Assembly: GCA_964496705.1 (NCBI GenBank)
Contig: CAZCBJ010000081.1
Span: forward strand, 1-15,763
Direction: 5' to 3'
Source: CAZCBJ01 sp964496705
GTDB lineage: Bacteria > Chloroflexota > Anaerolineae > Anaerolineales > Anaerolineaceae
Length of the DNA stretch: 15,763 nt
Shown here: positions 7,461 to 14,837 of the stretch, in pieces
How positions within the stretch are numbered: position 1 is the first letter of the stretch
How the letters are laid out: the number at the start of each line of letters is the position of its first letter
The notes under the pieces: generated by a model
What the model was told of the DNA's origin: nothing
Database searches by the model: none
What the model saw: the letters and a program-made list of their open reading frames with translations, nothing else
Translations under genes and position numbers: made by a program

Positions 7461-9125
7461 ATGCAGCCCAGCACCATAAAAGAGCTTTTAGTTCAAGGCG
7501 AAGGCGTAACCGTTGAGTTCAAGAGGGCAACCGATAAAATTCCTGATGGAGTTTACCAAACGGTATGTGCTTTTCTGAATAGGGCTGGTGGTTACCTTTT
7601 GCTTGGTGTTGAGGATAATGGGAAGGTGATTGGGGTTAGCCCTAAAGCAGTTGTCCAGCTTCGAAAAGATCTGTCCAATAGCCTTAACAACCACCAAATT
7701 CTAAATCCCCCAATCTTTGTAATACCCAACAAAGTTATTATAGAGGGGAAAACCATTCTGTCGCTTTATATCCCTGAGAGTTCTCAGGTTCATCGCTGCA
7801 AAGGGAAAATATTCGATAGGAATGAGGATGGCGATTATGATATTACCAATAATACCAGTCTTGTTTCAAATCTTTACATCCGCAAACAGAGCACATTTAC
7901 CGAAAATACGGTTTTTCCTTACCTAGCCTTTGAGAACCTTAATCCTGAGCTAATTCGAAAGGCGCGACAAATGGCCGTTAACAGAATGCCAGGGCATCCA
8001 TGGGAGAAACTTTCGGATCAGCAATTGTTAAAAAGCGTTCAGCTTTACAGGGATGACTACCAAACAGGCAAATCGGGTTATACTCTAGCAGCAATCCTGC
8101 TTTTTGGATACGATGAGGTAATCCTTTCAGCAATCCCATTCCATAGAGTGGATGCACTGGTTAGGATTAAAAATACTGATCGCTACGACGATAGGGATGA
8201 TATTAGGACTAATCTTTTGGACAGCTACGATAGGCTTATTGCATTTGTAGAGAAACATTTACCCGATAAGTTTGTGTTAGAAGAAGATATAAGAATAAAT
8301 GTGCGTAATCTTATTTTCAGGGAGATTATTTCTAATATGCTTATACATAAGGAATATACAAACCCTTACCCTTCGCGTTTAATTATTGAGAAGGATTTTG
8401 TGATTTCAGAGAATTCAAATAAACCAAGGGGCGTATCGGTGCTTAAGCCCGACTCATACGTTCCATTTCCAAAAAACCCAGCAATTGCTAGGGTTTTCAA
8501 GGAGATTGGGCGTGCCGATGAGCTTGGATCAGGGGTTCTCAACCTTTTTAAGTATTACCATCACTTTTCAAATCAACCTCCCTTGCTAAAAGAGGATGAT
8601 ATATTCCAATCTAAAGTTTTTCTACAGGGCAACTTTGGGGATGAAGAAATCTTGAATGTGGAAGATGGCGGAATAAGTGGCGGAATAAATGAGGTTGCTG
8701 GCGGAATAAACGATTTACTTGCTATAATAGGCAAGATGCCAGGGATAAAGGTTTTTGAAATTTCAGAAAAACTAAATATTTCTATAAATACTATAGATAA
8801 GCGTCTTAGAAAATTAAAAAAGGAATCAAAAGTTGAGTATAGAGGTAGTAAAAAACTAGGCGGGTATTTTCTAACTGAAGGTACGGGTTATGGCGGAATA
8901 AATGAGCTTGATGGCGGAATAAATGGCGGAATAAACGAACATGATGGCGGAATAAATGATGTTTTTGAACGTATTATTAGTACACCTGGTATAAAAACGA
9001 TTCAAATTTCTGAAACTCTCAAAAGACCAATTGATACTGTTGAAAAGCAGCTGAGAACACTTAAGAGAAAAAATCTAGTTGAGTATAGGGGTAGTAAAAA
9101 AACAGGGGGCTATTTTCCTCTTTAA
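7461..9125 (+). CDS. AlbA_2/RecG-like ATP-binding protein with GGIN repeats and two winged-helix units
   Basis: A 554-aa protein. Residues about 5-125 form an AlbA_2 (Schlafen-type) domain with VEFKR at 18-22 and CAFLNRAGGYLLLGVEDNG around 35-53. Residues about 250-370 resemble the HATPase_c_4 region of RecG-like regulators: REIISNMLIHKEY (N292, H296) and DELGSGV (E354 to G358). The C-terminus carries two related winged-helix units (about 418-474 and 500-554), each ending in an EYRGSKK..GGYF segment and each preceded by GGIN repeats. Proteins of this architecture are often annotated as transcriptional regulators or RecG-like ATP-binding proteins; they are not true RecG helicases. It lies 16 bp after a Cas7 gene and 11 bp before card1, so it is probably co-transcribed, but its role in CRISPR immunity is unknown. 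Confidence 0.82.
   Translation: MQPSTIKELLVQGEGVTVEFKRATDKIPDGVYQTVCAFLNRAGGYLLLGVEDNGKVIGVSPKAVVQLRKDLSNSLNNHQILNPPIFVIPNKVIIEGKTILSLYIPESSQVHRCKGKIFDRNEDGDYDITNNTSLVSNLYIRKQSTFTENTVFPYLAFENLNPELIRKARQMAVNRMPGHPWEKLSDQQLLKSVQLYRDDYQTGKSGYTLAAILLFGYDEVILSAIPFHRVDALVRIKNTDRYDDRDDIRTNLLDSYDRLIAFVEKHLPDKFVLEEDIRINVRNLIFREIISNMLIHKEYTNPYPSRLIIEKDFVISENSNKPRGVSVLKPDSYVPFPKNPAIARVFKEIGRADELGSGVLNLFKYYHHFSNQPPLLKEDDIFQSKVFLQGNFGDEEILNVEDGGISGGINEVAGGINDLLAIIGKMPGIKVFEISEKLNISINTIDKRLRKLKKESKVEYRGSKKLGGYFLTEGTGYGGINELDGGINGGINEHDGGINDVFERIISTPGIKTIQISETLKRPIDTVEKQLRTLKRKNLVEYRGSKKTGGYFPL
8667..8957 (+). repeat. Seven in-frame copies of a 12-bp unit GGCGGAATAAAY
   Basis: Copies start at 8667, 8679, 8700, 8892, 8913, 8925 and 8946. 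All are in the reading frame and encode GGIN (GGIS in the first). They form two clusters, one before each winged-helix unit. The repeat lies within a linker and could expand or contract by slippage or recombination without breaking the frame. Confidence 0.85.
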
Positions 9126-9136
9126 AATATTTTGCA

Positions 9137-10141
9137 ATGAAAAAAGTCCTCGTCTCCGTCATCTCCGAGCAAACCATCCCCAATCTCCTGTTAATAAAAG
9201 AGTTTGAGGGGAAGTACGATGATATGCTTTTTATCTCAACCAAACAAATGGAAGAGAAAGGGCAAAGCCGTTGGATTGAAAGAGCTGCTGGAATTATGTA
9301 GAGCTCCACACAAAGGTTAGTTGTTAACCCCGATAGCATTAATAAGGTAATAGAAAAACTTGAACAAGAAGTAGATTTAGATAATGAATACCTTGTAAAC
9401 CTAACTGGTGGTACAAAGCCAATGAGCATTGCCATATACCAATACTTTGCAAAAGAGAATAATAGGATTGTTTATATACCGATCGGGAAGAATGAGTTAG
9501 GGGAGTACTATCCGTCAACATCAGTGTCAGGTATAAATTATCGTTTAAACTTAAAGGAGTATTTAAATGCATACGGTATTTCTTTTGAATCGTTGCCCAA
9601 GGTACAAATCAAGCCATTTGAATTTTTAAAGCAAATACTAAAATCCTACAGGAAAAATGATTTTGATAGTAGTCAAGTTACTAAAGATTATGCTAATAGC
9701 GATGTTAATTACTTCACGGGTACTTGGTTTGAACAATATGTTTACCATTTGCTTAAAATTCAGTTTTTGTTGAATGATGACGAGATAGAGACAGATATAT
9801 GGATTAACAATTTTGTGGAAAAACAAAGAGCAGGTGCAGATAATCAGTTAGACATTGCATTTACTTTTAATAACGAACTGTATATTGTAGAGGCAAAGGT
9901 TAGTATTGGTAAGGAGAAGTTGAACAAACCTAACTTAGAGAATATGCTTTTTAAGTTAAGTGCAATAAATAGAAATTTTGGACTTAAATCAAATCCCTAT
10001 CTTATAACTCTTGCCGACCTATCAAAAGAACCACAAAATTTTCAAACTGATTTGGAACGTAAATTAAAGGTTCTTGGGATTGAAAAAATTGAGGATAGAA
10101 ATTGTGTCTTGAATCAAAATTATAAATTATTTCTACTTTAA
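9137..10141 (+). pseudogene. card1: Card1-type CARF/PD-(D/E)xK nuclease gene interrupted by one in-frame TAG
   Basis: The frame from ATG 9137 encodes a CARF start, MKKVLVSVISEQTIPNLLLI, typical of Card1/DUF1887 proteins. A TAG at 9299-9301 (codon 55) stops it, but the same frame continues open to TAA at 10139-10141 with no other stop. Downstream residues include the CARF motif LTGGTKPM (codons 89-96) and a nuclease core with D239, E252 and K254 in LDIAF and YIVEAKVS. Counting the stop as a residue, the full protein would be 334 aa, close to known Card1 enzymes, which are cyclic tetra-adenylate activated DNA/RNA nucleases. A product restarting at ATG 9422 would keep the nuclease domain but lose most of the first CARF half, including the TGGTK loop. 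The last codons are supplied by the inserted element. A single-base assembly error or stop readthrough cannot be excluded. Confidence 0.85.
10127..10130 (+). repeat. Left target site duplication TTAT of the insertion sequence
   Basis: TTAT directly precedes the left inverted repeat and recurs directly after the right one at 11626-11629. Four bases is the duplication length expected for IS701-type elements. Confidence 0.85.
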
Positions 10142-10147
10142 CAGATT
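10131..10147 (+). repeat. Left terminal inverted repeat
   Basis: TTCTACTTTAACAGATT matches the reverse complement of 11609-11625 over all 17 bases. The card1 stop codon (10139-10141) falls inside it. Confidence 0.92.
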
Positions 10148-10373
10148 AAAACCCCTTGTAAATTTTGGTGTTTAGCGAAGAAATTGCTATTTTCAATGCA
10201 CAGAAAAACAGGTTTATCGTTCCGAAAAATGTTTAATACAACGTAAAAATAATAGGAGTTATGGAAAAACGCTGACCGCTGTCACTGAGCGGGTTAGCGT
10301 TCATCTCATAGATTATCAGCACATATTTTGCAATTCAACCAAGAAGTTCTTTGGCAAGGCAGAGCAGTATTCG

Positions 10374-11609
10374 TTGGGAATAATAAAAAGTCAGATGCGC
10401 AATATTGAAAGCATAAGCGAAGAGATGGGGGCCAACTACCATCAAATGCAGCATTTTATCACAGAGTCAAACTGGGATCACCGGGCATTAATAAATCAAG
10501 TTGCCCAGGAGGTAAGCCGAGTTCTACCCAAAAGAAAACTTACAGGGTTGATTATTGATGAGAGCGGCTGGGTGAAAAAAGGCGACCACAGCGTAGGCGT
10601 AGGGCATCAGTATTGTGGGAATGTAGGAAAACTGTCCAATAGCCAGGTTGCCGTTTTTGCCTGCTTAAGCAATGGCGATTTTGCCTCCATGGTTGACGCC
10701 AGGCTATACCTGCCCAAGGCTTGGTGCGACGACCAATCACGATGTGAAAAAGCAGGCATTCCTGCTGCGCATCGAACATTTAAAACCAAGCTGGACCTGG
10801 CACTAGAAATTATCCGCCAGCAAGTAGCCAACGGCCTGAACTTCGATTTTATTGGAGGCGATGGGTACTACGGTAACGACGCGGATTTTGCCAGCAGCAT
10901 CGATTCGCTAGGGTACCTGTACATGCTGGATATCCATAAGGATCAAAAAGTATATTTGGAATGCCCCGACTTGGCTATTCCCAAGCGAAAAAGCAATAGA
11001 GGCCGTGAACCCAAGAGGTTAAAAGCAACCACAGACGAGCTAAGCGTATCGGAATATTTACAAACGTTAGAGGACGAAGATTGGCAACGCATTAGCGTTC
11101 GCAATACAGCCAAAGGAGCTCTTGTAGCAGACTATCATTTTGTAAAGCTTTGGGTAATCAATGCCAGTAAAATGCAAGTAGAAAGAAGGTTGCTGGTAAT
11201 CCGAAAAACGAAAACAAAAGAAGGCAAGGACGAAATAAAATTTTCTTTCACCAATGCGAACCTTAACCAATACACCGAGCAAGGTTTGGCCTATATGCAA
11301 GCACAGCGGTTCTTTGTGGAGCATAGCATAAAGGAATCCAAGCAGATACTGGGTTTAGACCAATTTCAAACCCGAAAATGGCTTGCATGGCAGCATCAGG
11401 TGGCGTTAAACTTTTTGGTATCGTCCTTTATCTTGAAAGAAAAGCTGTTTTGCTTTGATGATTTGCCATTACTGTCGGCACGAGATATTAAAGAGTTTAT
11501 AACCTTTAAACTTTACAAGCAGATGACGGAGGAACAAATGATTGATAGAATTTATGACCGCCATTTAAAACGACAGCGTGACATAAATTACTCATATTCG
11601 AAAACTTAA
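10374..11609 (+). CDS. IS701-family DDE transposase, probable frameshift near its true start
   Basis: Catalyses transposition of the element. Numbered from the TTG at 10374, candidate catalytic residues are D62 in IIDESGW, D163 in GGDGYYGND and E316 or E321 in FFVEHSIKESKQ, the usual DDE layout of IS701 transposases. The same frame extends upstream to about 10263 and encodes a plausible N-terminus (LTAVTERVSVHLIDYQHIF), so the TTG is unlikely to be the real start. An ATG at 10261 with AGGAG at 10254-10258 reads only MEKR and then TGA; one more A in the run at 10265-10269 would join it to the main frame, giving about 449 aa. This means either a one-base deletion, a sequencing error or -1 frameshifting. 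The stop TAA touches the right inverted repeat. Confidence 0.88.
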   Translation: MGIIKSQMRNIESISEEMGANYHQMQHFITESNWDHRALINQVAQEVSRVLPKRKLTGLIIDESGWVKKGDHSVGVGHQYCGNVGKLSNSQVAVFACLSNGDFASMVDARLYLPKAWCDDQSRCEKAGIPAAHRTFKTKLDLALEIIRQQVANGLNFDFIGGDGYYGNDADFASSIDSLGYLYMLDIHKDQKVYLECPDLAIPKRKSNRGREPKRLKATTDELSVSEYLQTLEDEDWQRISVRNTAKGALVADYHFVKLWVINASKMQVERRLLVIRKTKTKEGKDEIKFSFTNANLNQYTEQGLAYMQAQRFFVEHSIKESKQILGLDQFQTRKWLAWQHQVALNFLVSSFILKEKLFCFDDLPLLSARDIKEFITFKLYKQMTEEQMIDRIYDRHLKRQRDINYSYSKT

Positions 11610-11625
11610 ATCTGTTAAAGTAGAA
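11609..11625 (-). repeat. Right terminal inverted repeat
   Basis: AATCTGTTAAAGTAGAA is the exact reverse complement of the left end at 10131-10147. The transposase stop codon ends on its first base. Confidence 0.92.
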
Positions 11626-11629
11626 TTAT
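11626..11629 (+). repeat. Right target site duplication TTAT, supplying part of the csx1 start codon
   Basis: The last two bases of this TTAT are the A and T of the ATG at 11628. The duplication therefore regenerated the start codon of the downstream gene. Confidence 0.85.
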
Positions 11630-12953
11630 GTCAAAAAAAATATTCTTAAGTTTTCTTGGCACAAATAATTATGTGCCATGCAATTACTCTAGCCCGGGTA
11701 AAAATGCAATCAAAAACATTAAGTATGTTCAGGAGGCAACAATACTAAGCCATTGTGCAGATTTTGATAAATATTTAATATTCCTTACCGAGGATGCCAA
11801 AATCAAGAATTGGAAAAATAATGGCTTTACTGATAAAAGCGGAAATCCCATAGAGAACCAAGGACTTGAGTCGCGCCTTCAAAAACTTAACCTTGGTGAA
11901 AGAATTATTGCGGTTAATATTAATGAAGGCTTTAGTAACGAGGGAATTTGGGATATTTTCCAAAGGGTATATGAGAACGTTGATAACGATTCAATAATAG
12001 TTTTTGATATTACGCATGCTTTTAGATTCCTCCCTATGCTTGGTATGGTTTTAATCAATTACTTAAAAACTTTAAAAAACGTTGAGATACAAGGAATATA
12101 CTATGGCGCATTTGAGGCCTTAGGCCCTGCGTATAAGGTTGAACAAATCAGAGTTGAGGATAGGAATGTAGAGATACTAGACCTGACAAGTTTTAGTTTG
12201 CTTCAGGACTGGACAAATGCAGCAAATGCTTTTTTAAAGCATGGTGGAGTAAGCGAAATTAAAGTGCTATGTGAAAAGGAAACAAAGGGCAGATTAATTA
12301 AAACATCAGGTAAGGACCAGGTTGCTCAAAATGTAAAGAAAATTGGAAAATATCTTGACGAATTTTCTCAATCAATTTATTTCAATAGAGGGAAAAAAAT
12401 AATAGATGGTAAAGCATCTTATGCTTTGAATAGTATAATTAACGAGATACAGGATTCCGCAATACCTGCACTAAATCCAATACTTGATAAGATAAAAAAT
12501 GAATTTCAATCATACCAATTAGATTCAAAAAATAACTTTTTTGAAGCAGTAAAATGGTGTATAAAAAACAATTTAATTCAACAAGGATTTACAATACTTC
12601 AGGAAGGGCTTATTACATATTTAGCATCCGAATTAAACGAAGAATATAATAATGAGAGTATTCGTAATGCAATATCAAGTTCTTTCACTATTTATAACTG
12701 TAATATTCCCGAAAACGAATGGAAGGGCGATGCTGCTGAAAAAAGTTGTTTAGTTAAAAAAGCTATAGAATGTCCTCTTTTAGTTAAGCTTGCTAGTTTT
12801 TACAAATCAATCTCTGAGCTTAGGAACGATCTGAATCATGCTGGGATGAGGGATAATCCAGTTGAACCCTCAAAACTATCTGCAAATCTTGCAAAATATC
12901 TCTTTGAAGTTGAAAATATTATTAAACAAAACAATGCTCATCAACCTCTCTAA
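11628..12953 (+). CDS. csx1: CARF-HEPN RNase of the Csx1/TIGR02221 type
   Basis: A cOA-activated ribonuclease that should degrade RNA non-specifically during infection. The 441-aa protein starts with a CARF strand, KIFLSFLGTNNY, as in TIGR02221 proteins. Its DITHAFRFLPML segment (D127 to L138) is the conserved CARF ligand-region motif of this group. The C-terminal half is helical and ends with the HEPN catalytic motif RNDLNH (R399, H404, an R-x4-H). Before the insertion its ATG overlapped the end of card1 by 22 bases. Now the end of the insertion sequence lies directly upstream with no ribosome binding site, so expression may have changed; transcription would have to pass through the 1.5-kb element or start inside it. 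Its 3' end overlaps the next gene by 20 bases. Confidence 0.9.
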   Translation: MSKKIFLSFLGTNNYVPCNYSSPGKNAIKNIKYVQEATILSHCADFDKYLIFLTEDAKIKNWKNNGFTDKSGNPIENQGLESRLQKLNLGERIIAVNINEGFSNEGIWDIFQRVYENVDNDSIIVFDITHAFRFLPMLGMVLINYLKTLKNVEIQGIYYGAFEALGPAYKVEQIRVEDRNVEILDLTSFSLLQDWTNAANAFLKHGGVSEIKVLCEKETKGRLIKTSGKDQVAQNVKKIGKYLDEFSQSIYFNRGKKIIDGKASYALNSIINEIQDSAIPALNPILDKIKNEFQSYQLDSKNNFFEAVKWCIKNNLIQQGFTILQEGLITYLASELNEEYNNESIRNAISSSFTIYNCNIPENEWKGDAAEKSCLVKKAIECPLLVKLASFYKSISELRNDLNHAGMRDNPVEPSKLSANLAKYLFEVENIIKQNNAHQPL

Positions 12954-13296
12954 CCACCCATCAAACAAATGGACTTTCGAGCAGCTAAAGGCTGCCGAAA
13001 GTTTTGGTCATATCGTCGATTTGCCCTTCCCAGAGGTTAATCCTATGGGCGATGAGATATATATTGACCAACTGGTGAACGAATATTTCGAAAAAGTCAG
13101 GAGTTTGTCTGGTGGTTCCAAAGCGGTAGTTCACATTATGGGCGAGATGACATTTACCTATGCATTAATCAATAAACTTAAAAAAAATGGGATTGAGTGC
13201 TTAGCTTCAACCACCGAAAGAATCGTAAATGAATTTGGAAATGGACAAAAGAATGCTACTTTCCGCTTTGTTCTATTTAGAAAATACATTGATTAA
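12934..13296 (+). CDS. Small CRISPR-associated protein, possible ring nuclease (120 aa)
   Basis: A 120-aa protein starting MLINLSNHPSNKW. The alternation of short hydrophobic strands and helices suggests one Rossmann-like domain: an N-terminal strand, a long helix, then AVVHIMGEMTFTYALINKL and GIECLASTTER. This size and layout resemble the small CARF-like families Csx15, Csx16 and Csx20, some of which are reported to degrade cyclic tetra-adenylate. I cannot place it in one family by eye, so no symbol is given. The start at 12934 is preferred to 12862 because the extra 24 residues are only the csx1 gene read in another frame. The gene overlaps csx1 by 20 bases and ends 3 bases before the helicase gene. 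Its place directly behind a cOA-activated RNase fits a signal-off role, which is inference. Confidence 0.72.
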   Translation: MLINLSNHPSNKWTFEQLKAAESFGHIVDLPFPEVNPMGDEIYIDQLVNEYFEKVRSLSGGSKAVVHIMGEMTFTYALINKLKKNGIECLASTTERIVNEFGNGQKNATFRFVLFRKYID

Positions 13297-13299
13297 ACA

Positions 13300-14706
13300 A
13301 TGTCAACCCCCATGACCCTCACCCCCGACCAGCAGATTGCCCTTGGGCTTTTGAAGAACTTTGTTATCGACGAAATCGACAGGGTGTTTGTGCTTAAGGG
13401 GTATGCCGGTACCGGTAAAACTACCCTAATTGAAGAGCTGGTTTTGCACCTCAAAAACCGAAAAAACCCCTTTACCCTTCTGGCATCTACCGGAAGAGCT
13501 GCAAAAGTACTTTCGAAAAAATCGGGGTTTAGCGCTGCAACCCTCCATAGCCACATTTACACCCTTCACGAGAGCCATTACCAGGAGCAAACACGCATGA
13601 GCCGTGTTAAGTTTAAGTTAAAGCCCAACAACGATAACCCAAATACCATTTATATTGTCGACGAGGCCTCCATGATTTCGGATCATTTAGCCTCGCAAAC
13701 ATCTGTTACTTTTGGTTCGGGACGCTTACTCACCGATTTCTTTACCTACACCCAAAAAGGCAAAGTAATTTTTGTGGGCGATCCCGCGCAGCTGCCTCCA
13801 ATAAATAGCATACTGTCGCCAGCTCTGAGCACTGAATACATTACCGAAAAGCACCACCTGCCTTGCAAAGAAACTTTTCTGTACGAGGTGGTGCGATACA
13901 AACCCACTTCGGGCATTTACCACAATGCTAAAAGCATTCGGGGGGAAATTGAAAGCAAGCAGTTTGCAAAATACCTAAAAATAAAGGTTAACGGATTTAC
14001 CGATCTGAGCGTGGCCGAACTCGACTCGCTGCTAATTGAGCAGTACGTAAATGTTTTTAACCAAAAGGGTATGCATAGCCTCATAATGCTTGCATACACA
14101 AACAATATGGTGAATATGCTTAACCAGCAAATTCGGCGGTTGCTCTTTCCGGGTAAGGAGCGCATGCAGGTAAACGAGCTGGTTATTGTGTCGCAAAACA
14201 ACTACCTTCAGAACCTGAGTAATGGCGAGCAGCTGCTTATTACCCATGTCGATTCAGAAACAAGAAACGTGGCAGGGATTAACTTTAGGGATATACGATA
14301 CAAGCTGCTCGATTCGGCAGGAGCCGAACCGGTTGAGCACGCCTGCTTAATTGTAGAAGAATTTTTGTACCGCCCCAAGCCATTGCTAACCGACGAAGAA
14401 GAGGCCAACCTGCTGCACGATTTCTTTAGCCGTTGCTACAAGGAGGGGCTTAAAGGTAAAACCGATGAAATAAACCGTCGTATGCTAAACGACCCCTATT
14501 TAAATGCCCTCCGCATACGATTTGGCTATGCAGTAACCTGCCATAAGGCGCAGGGTGGCGAGTGGAGCCATGTTTTTTTAATACTCGAAAACATGCTCTT
14601 TGTGCAAACCCTAACCGACCCCATGTTTATGCGTCGATGGATTTACACCGCCCTAACCCGTGCCGAAATAGGAGTAACCTTTCTGAGCAATATTTGTATG
14701 GTTTAA
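13300..14706 (+). CDS. RecD/PIF1-like superfamily 1 DNA helicase
   Basis: A 468-aa ATP-dependent helicase. Motifs in order: Walker A GYAGTGKTT (34-42), TGRAAK (64-69), Walker B YIVDEASM (118-125), motif III VGDPAQLPP (159-167), the UvrD_C_2-type segment YAVTCHKAQGGEW (410-422) and motif VI YTALTRAE (449-456). This matches a stand-alone AAA_30/RecD-like helicase that is widespread in Bacteroidota genomes, so it may be a general repair gene and not a CRISPR component. It follows the small CARF-like gene by only 3 bases and probably shares its transcript. Its codons are richer in G and C than those of the effector genes, which suggests a separate origin. No nuclease domain is visible. Confidence 0.88.
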   Translation: MSTPMTLTPDQQIALGLLKNFVIDEIDRVFVLKGYAGTGKTTLIEELVLHLKNRKNPFTLLASTGRAAKVLSKKSGFSAATLHSHIYTLHESHYQEQTRMSRVKFKLKPNNDNPNTIYIVDEASMISDHLASQTSVTFGSGRLLTDFFTYTQKGKVIFVGDPAQLPPINSILSPALSTEYITEKHHLPCKETFLYEVVRYKPTSGIYHNAKSIRGEIESKQFAKYLKIKVNGFTDLSVAELDSLLIEQYVNVFNQKGMHSLIMLAYTNNMVNMLNQQIRRLLFPGKERMQVNELVIVSQNNYLQNLSNGEQLLITHVDSETRNVAGINFRDIRYKLLDSAGAEPVEHACLIVEEFLYRPKPLLTDEEEANLLHDFFSRCYKEGLKGKTDEINRRMLNDPYLNALRIRFGYAVTCHKAQGGEWSHVFLILENMLFVQTLTDPMFMRRWIYTALTRAEIGVTFLSNICMV

Positions 14707-14837
14707 ATTTACTTAGAACACATAGGTGCTGGATTTTAAATAGTTTTTAAATTGAGTATTTTTAAGAAGGTTAGTTTAAAATTTAAAAAGTTAATCTAAT
14801 TCAGTTTCTCTATTATTAATTCCTAAACCTTTTCTGT
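14707..14837 (+). other. AT-rich intergenic gap before cas1
   Basis: This 131-bp stretch is the longest gap between genes outside the insertion sequence. It probably holds the promoter of the adaptation gene, but I see no convincing match to the Bacteroidota -7 element TAnnTTTG and no strong terminator hairpin. A weak TTTTAAAT/ATTTAAAA pair (14734-14741 and 14781-14788) has a 39-base loop. No CRISPR repeats are present. Confidence 0.4.

Larger units (their letters stand above)
10131..11625 (+). mobile_element. IS701-like insertion sequence, 1495 bp
   Basis: The element is bounded by a perfect 17-bp inverted repeat (TTCTACTTTAACAGATT and its complement) and a TTAT target duplication, and it contains one DDE transposase in the direction of the operon. 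It separates card1 from the csx1-type gene. About 130 non-coding bases lie between the left end and the likely transposase start; nothing else is recognised there. It replaced the last codons of card1, while the duplicated TTAT rebuilt the ATG of the next gene. Confidence 0.92.

Noticed and set aside
8667..8957. Spaced short repeats resembling a small CRISPR array
   Set aside because: The units are 12 bp, in frame, encode GGIN within an open gene and have irregular spacing of 0, 9, 180, 9, 0 and 9 bases. They are protein repeats.
7461..9125. Annotation as RecG ATP-dependent helicase
   Set aside because: No helicase Walker A/B or DEAD-type motifs are present; only the AlbA_2 and HATPase-like regions that give rise to the RecG-like label.
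9299..9301. TAG as a reassigned sense codon (alternative genetic code)
   Set aside because: TAG is used as the natural stop of cas10 (1999-2001) and of the small protein gene (5799-5801), so general reassignment is unlikely.
9061..9435. Antisense 124-codon frame across the start of card1
   Set aside because: It lies opposite card1, which shows clear CARF motifs, and it has no recognisable family features.
14734..14788. Possible terminator hairpin after the helicase gene
   Set aside because: The pairing is only A and T over 8 bases with a 39-base loop and no following T run.
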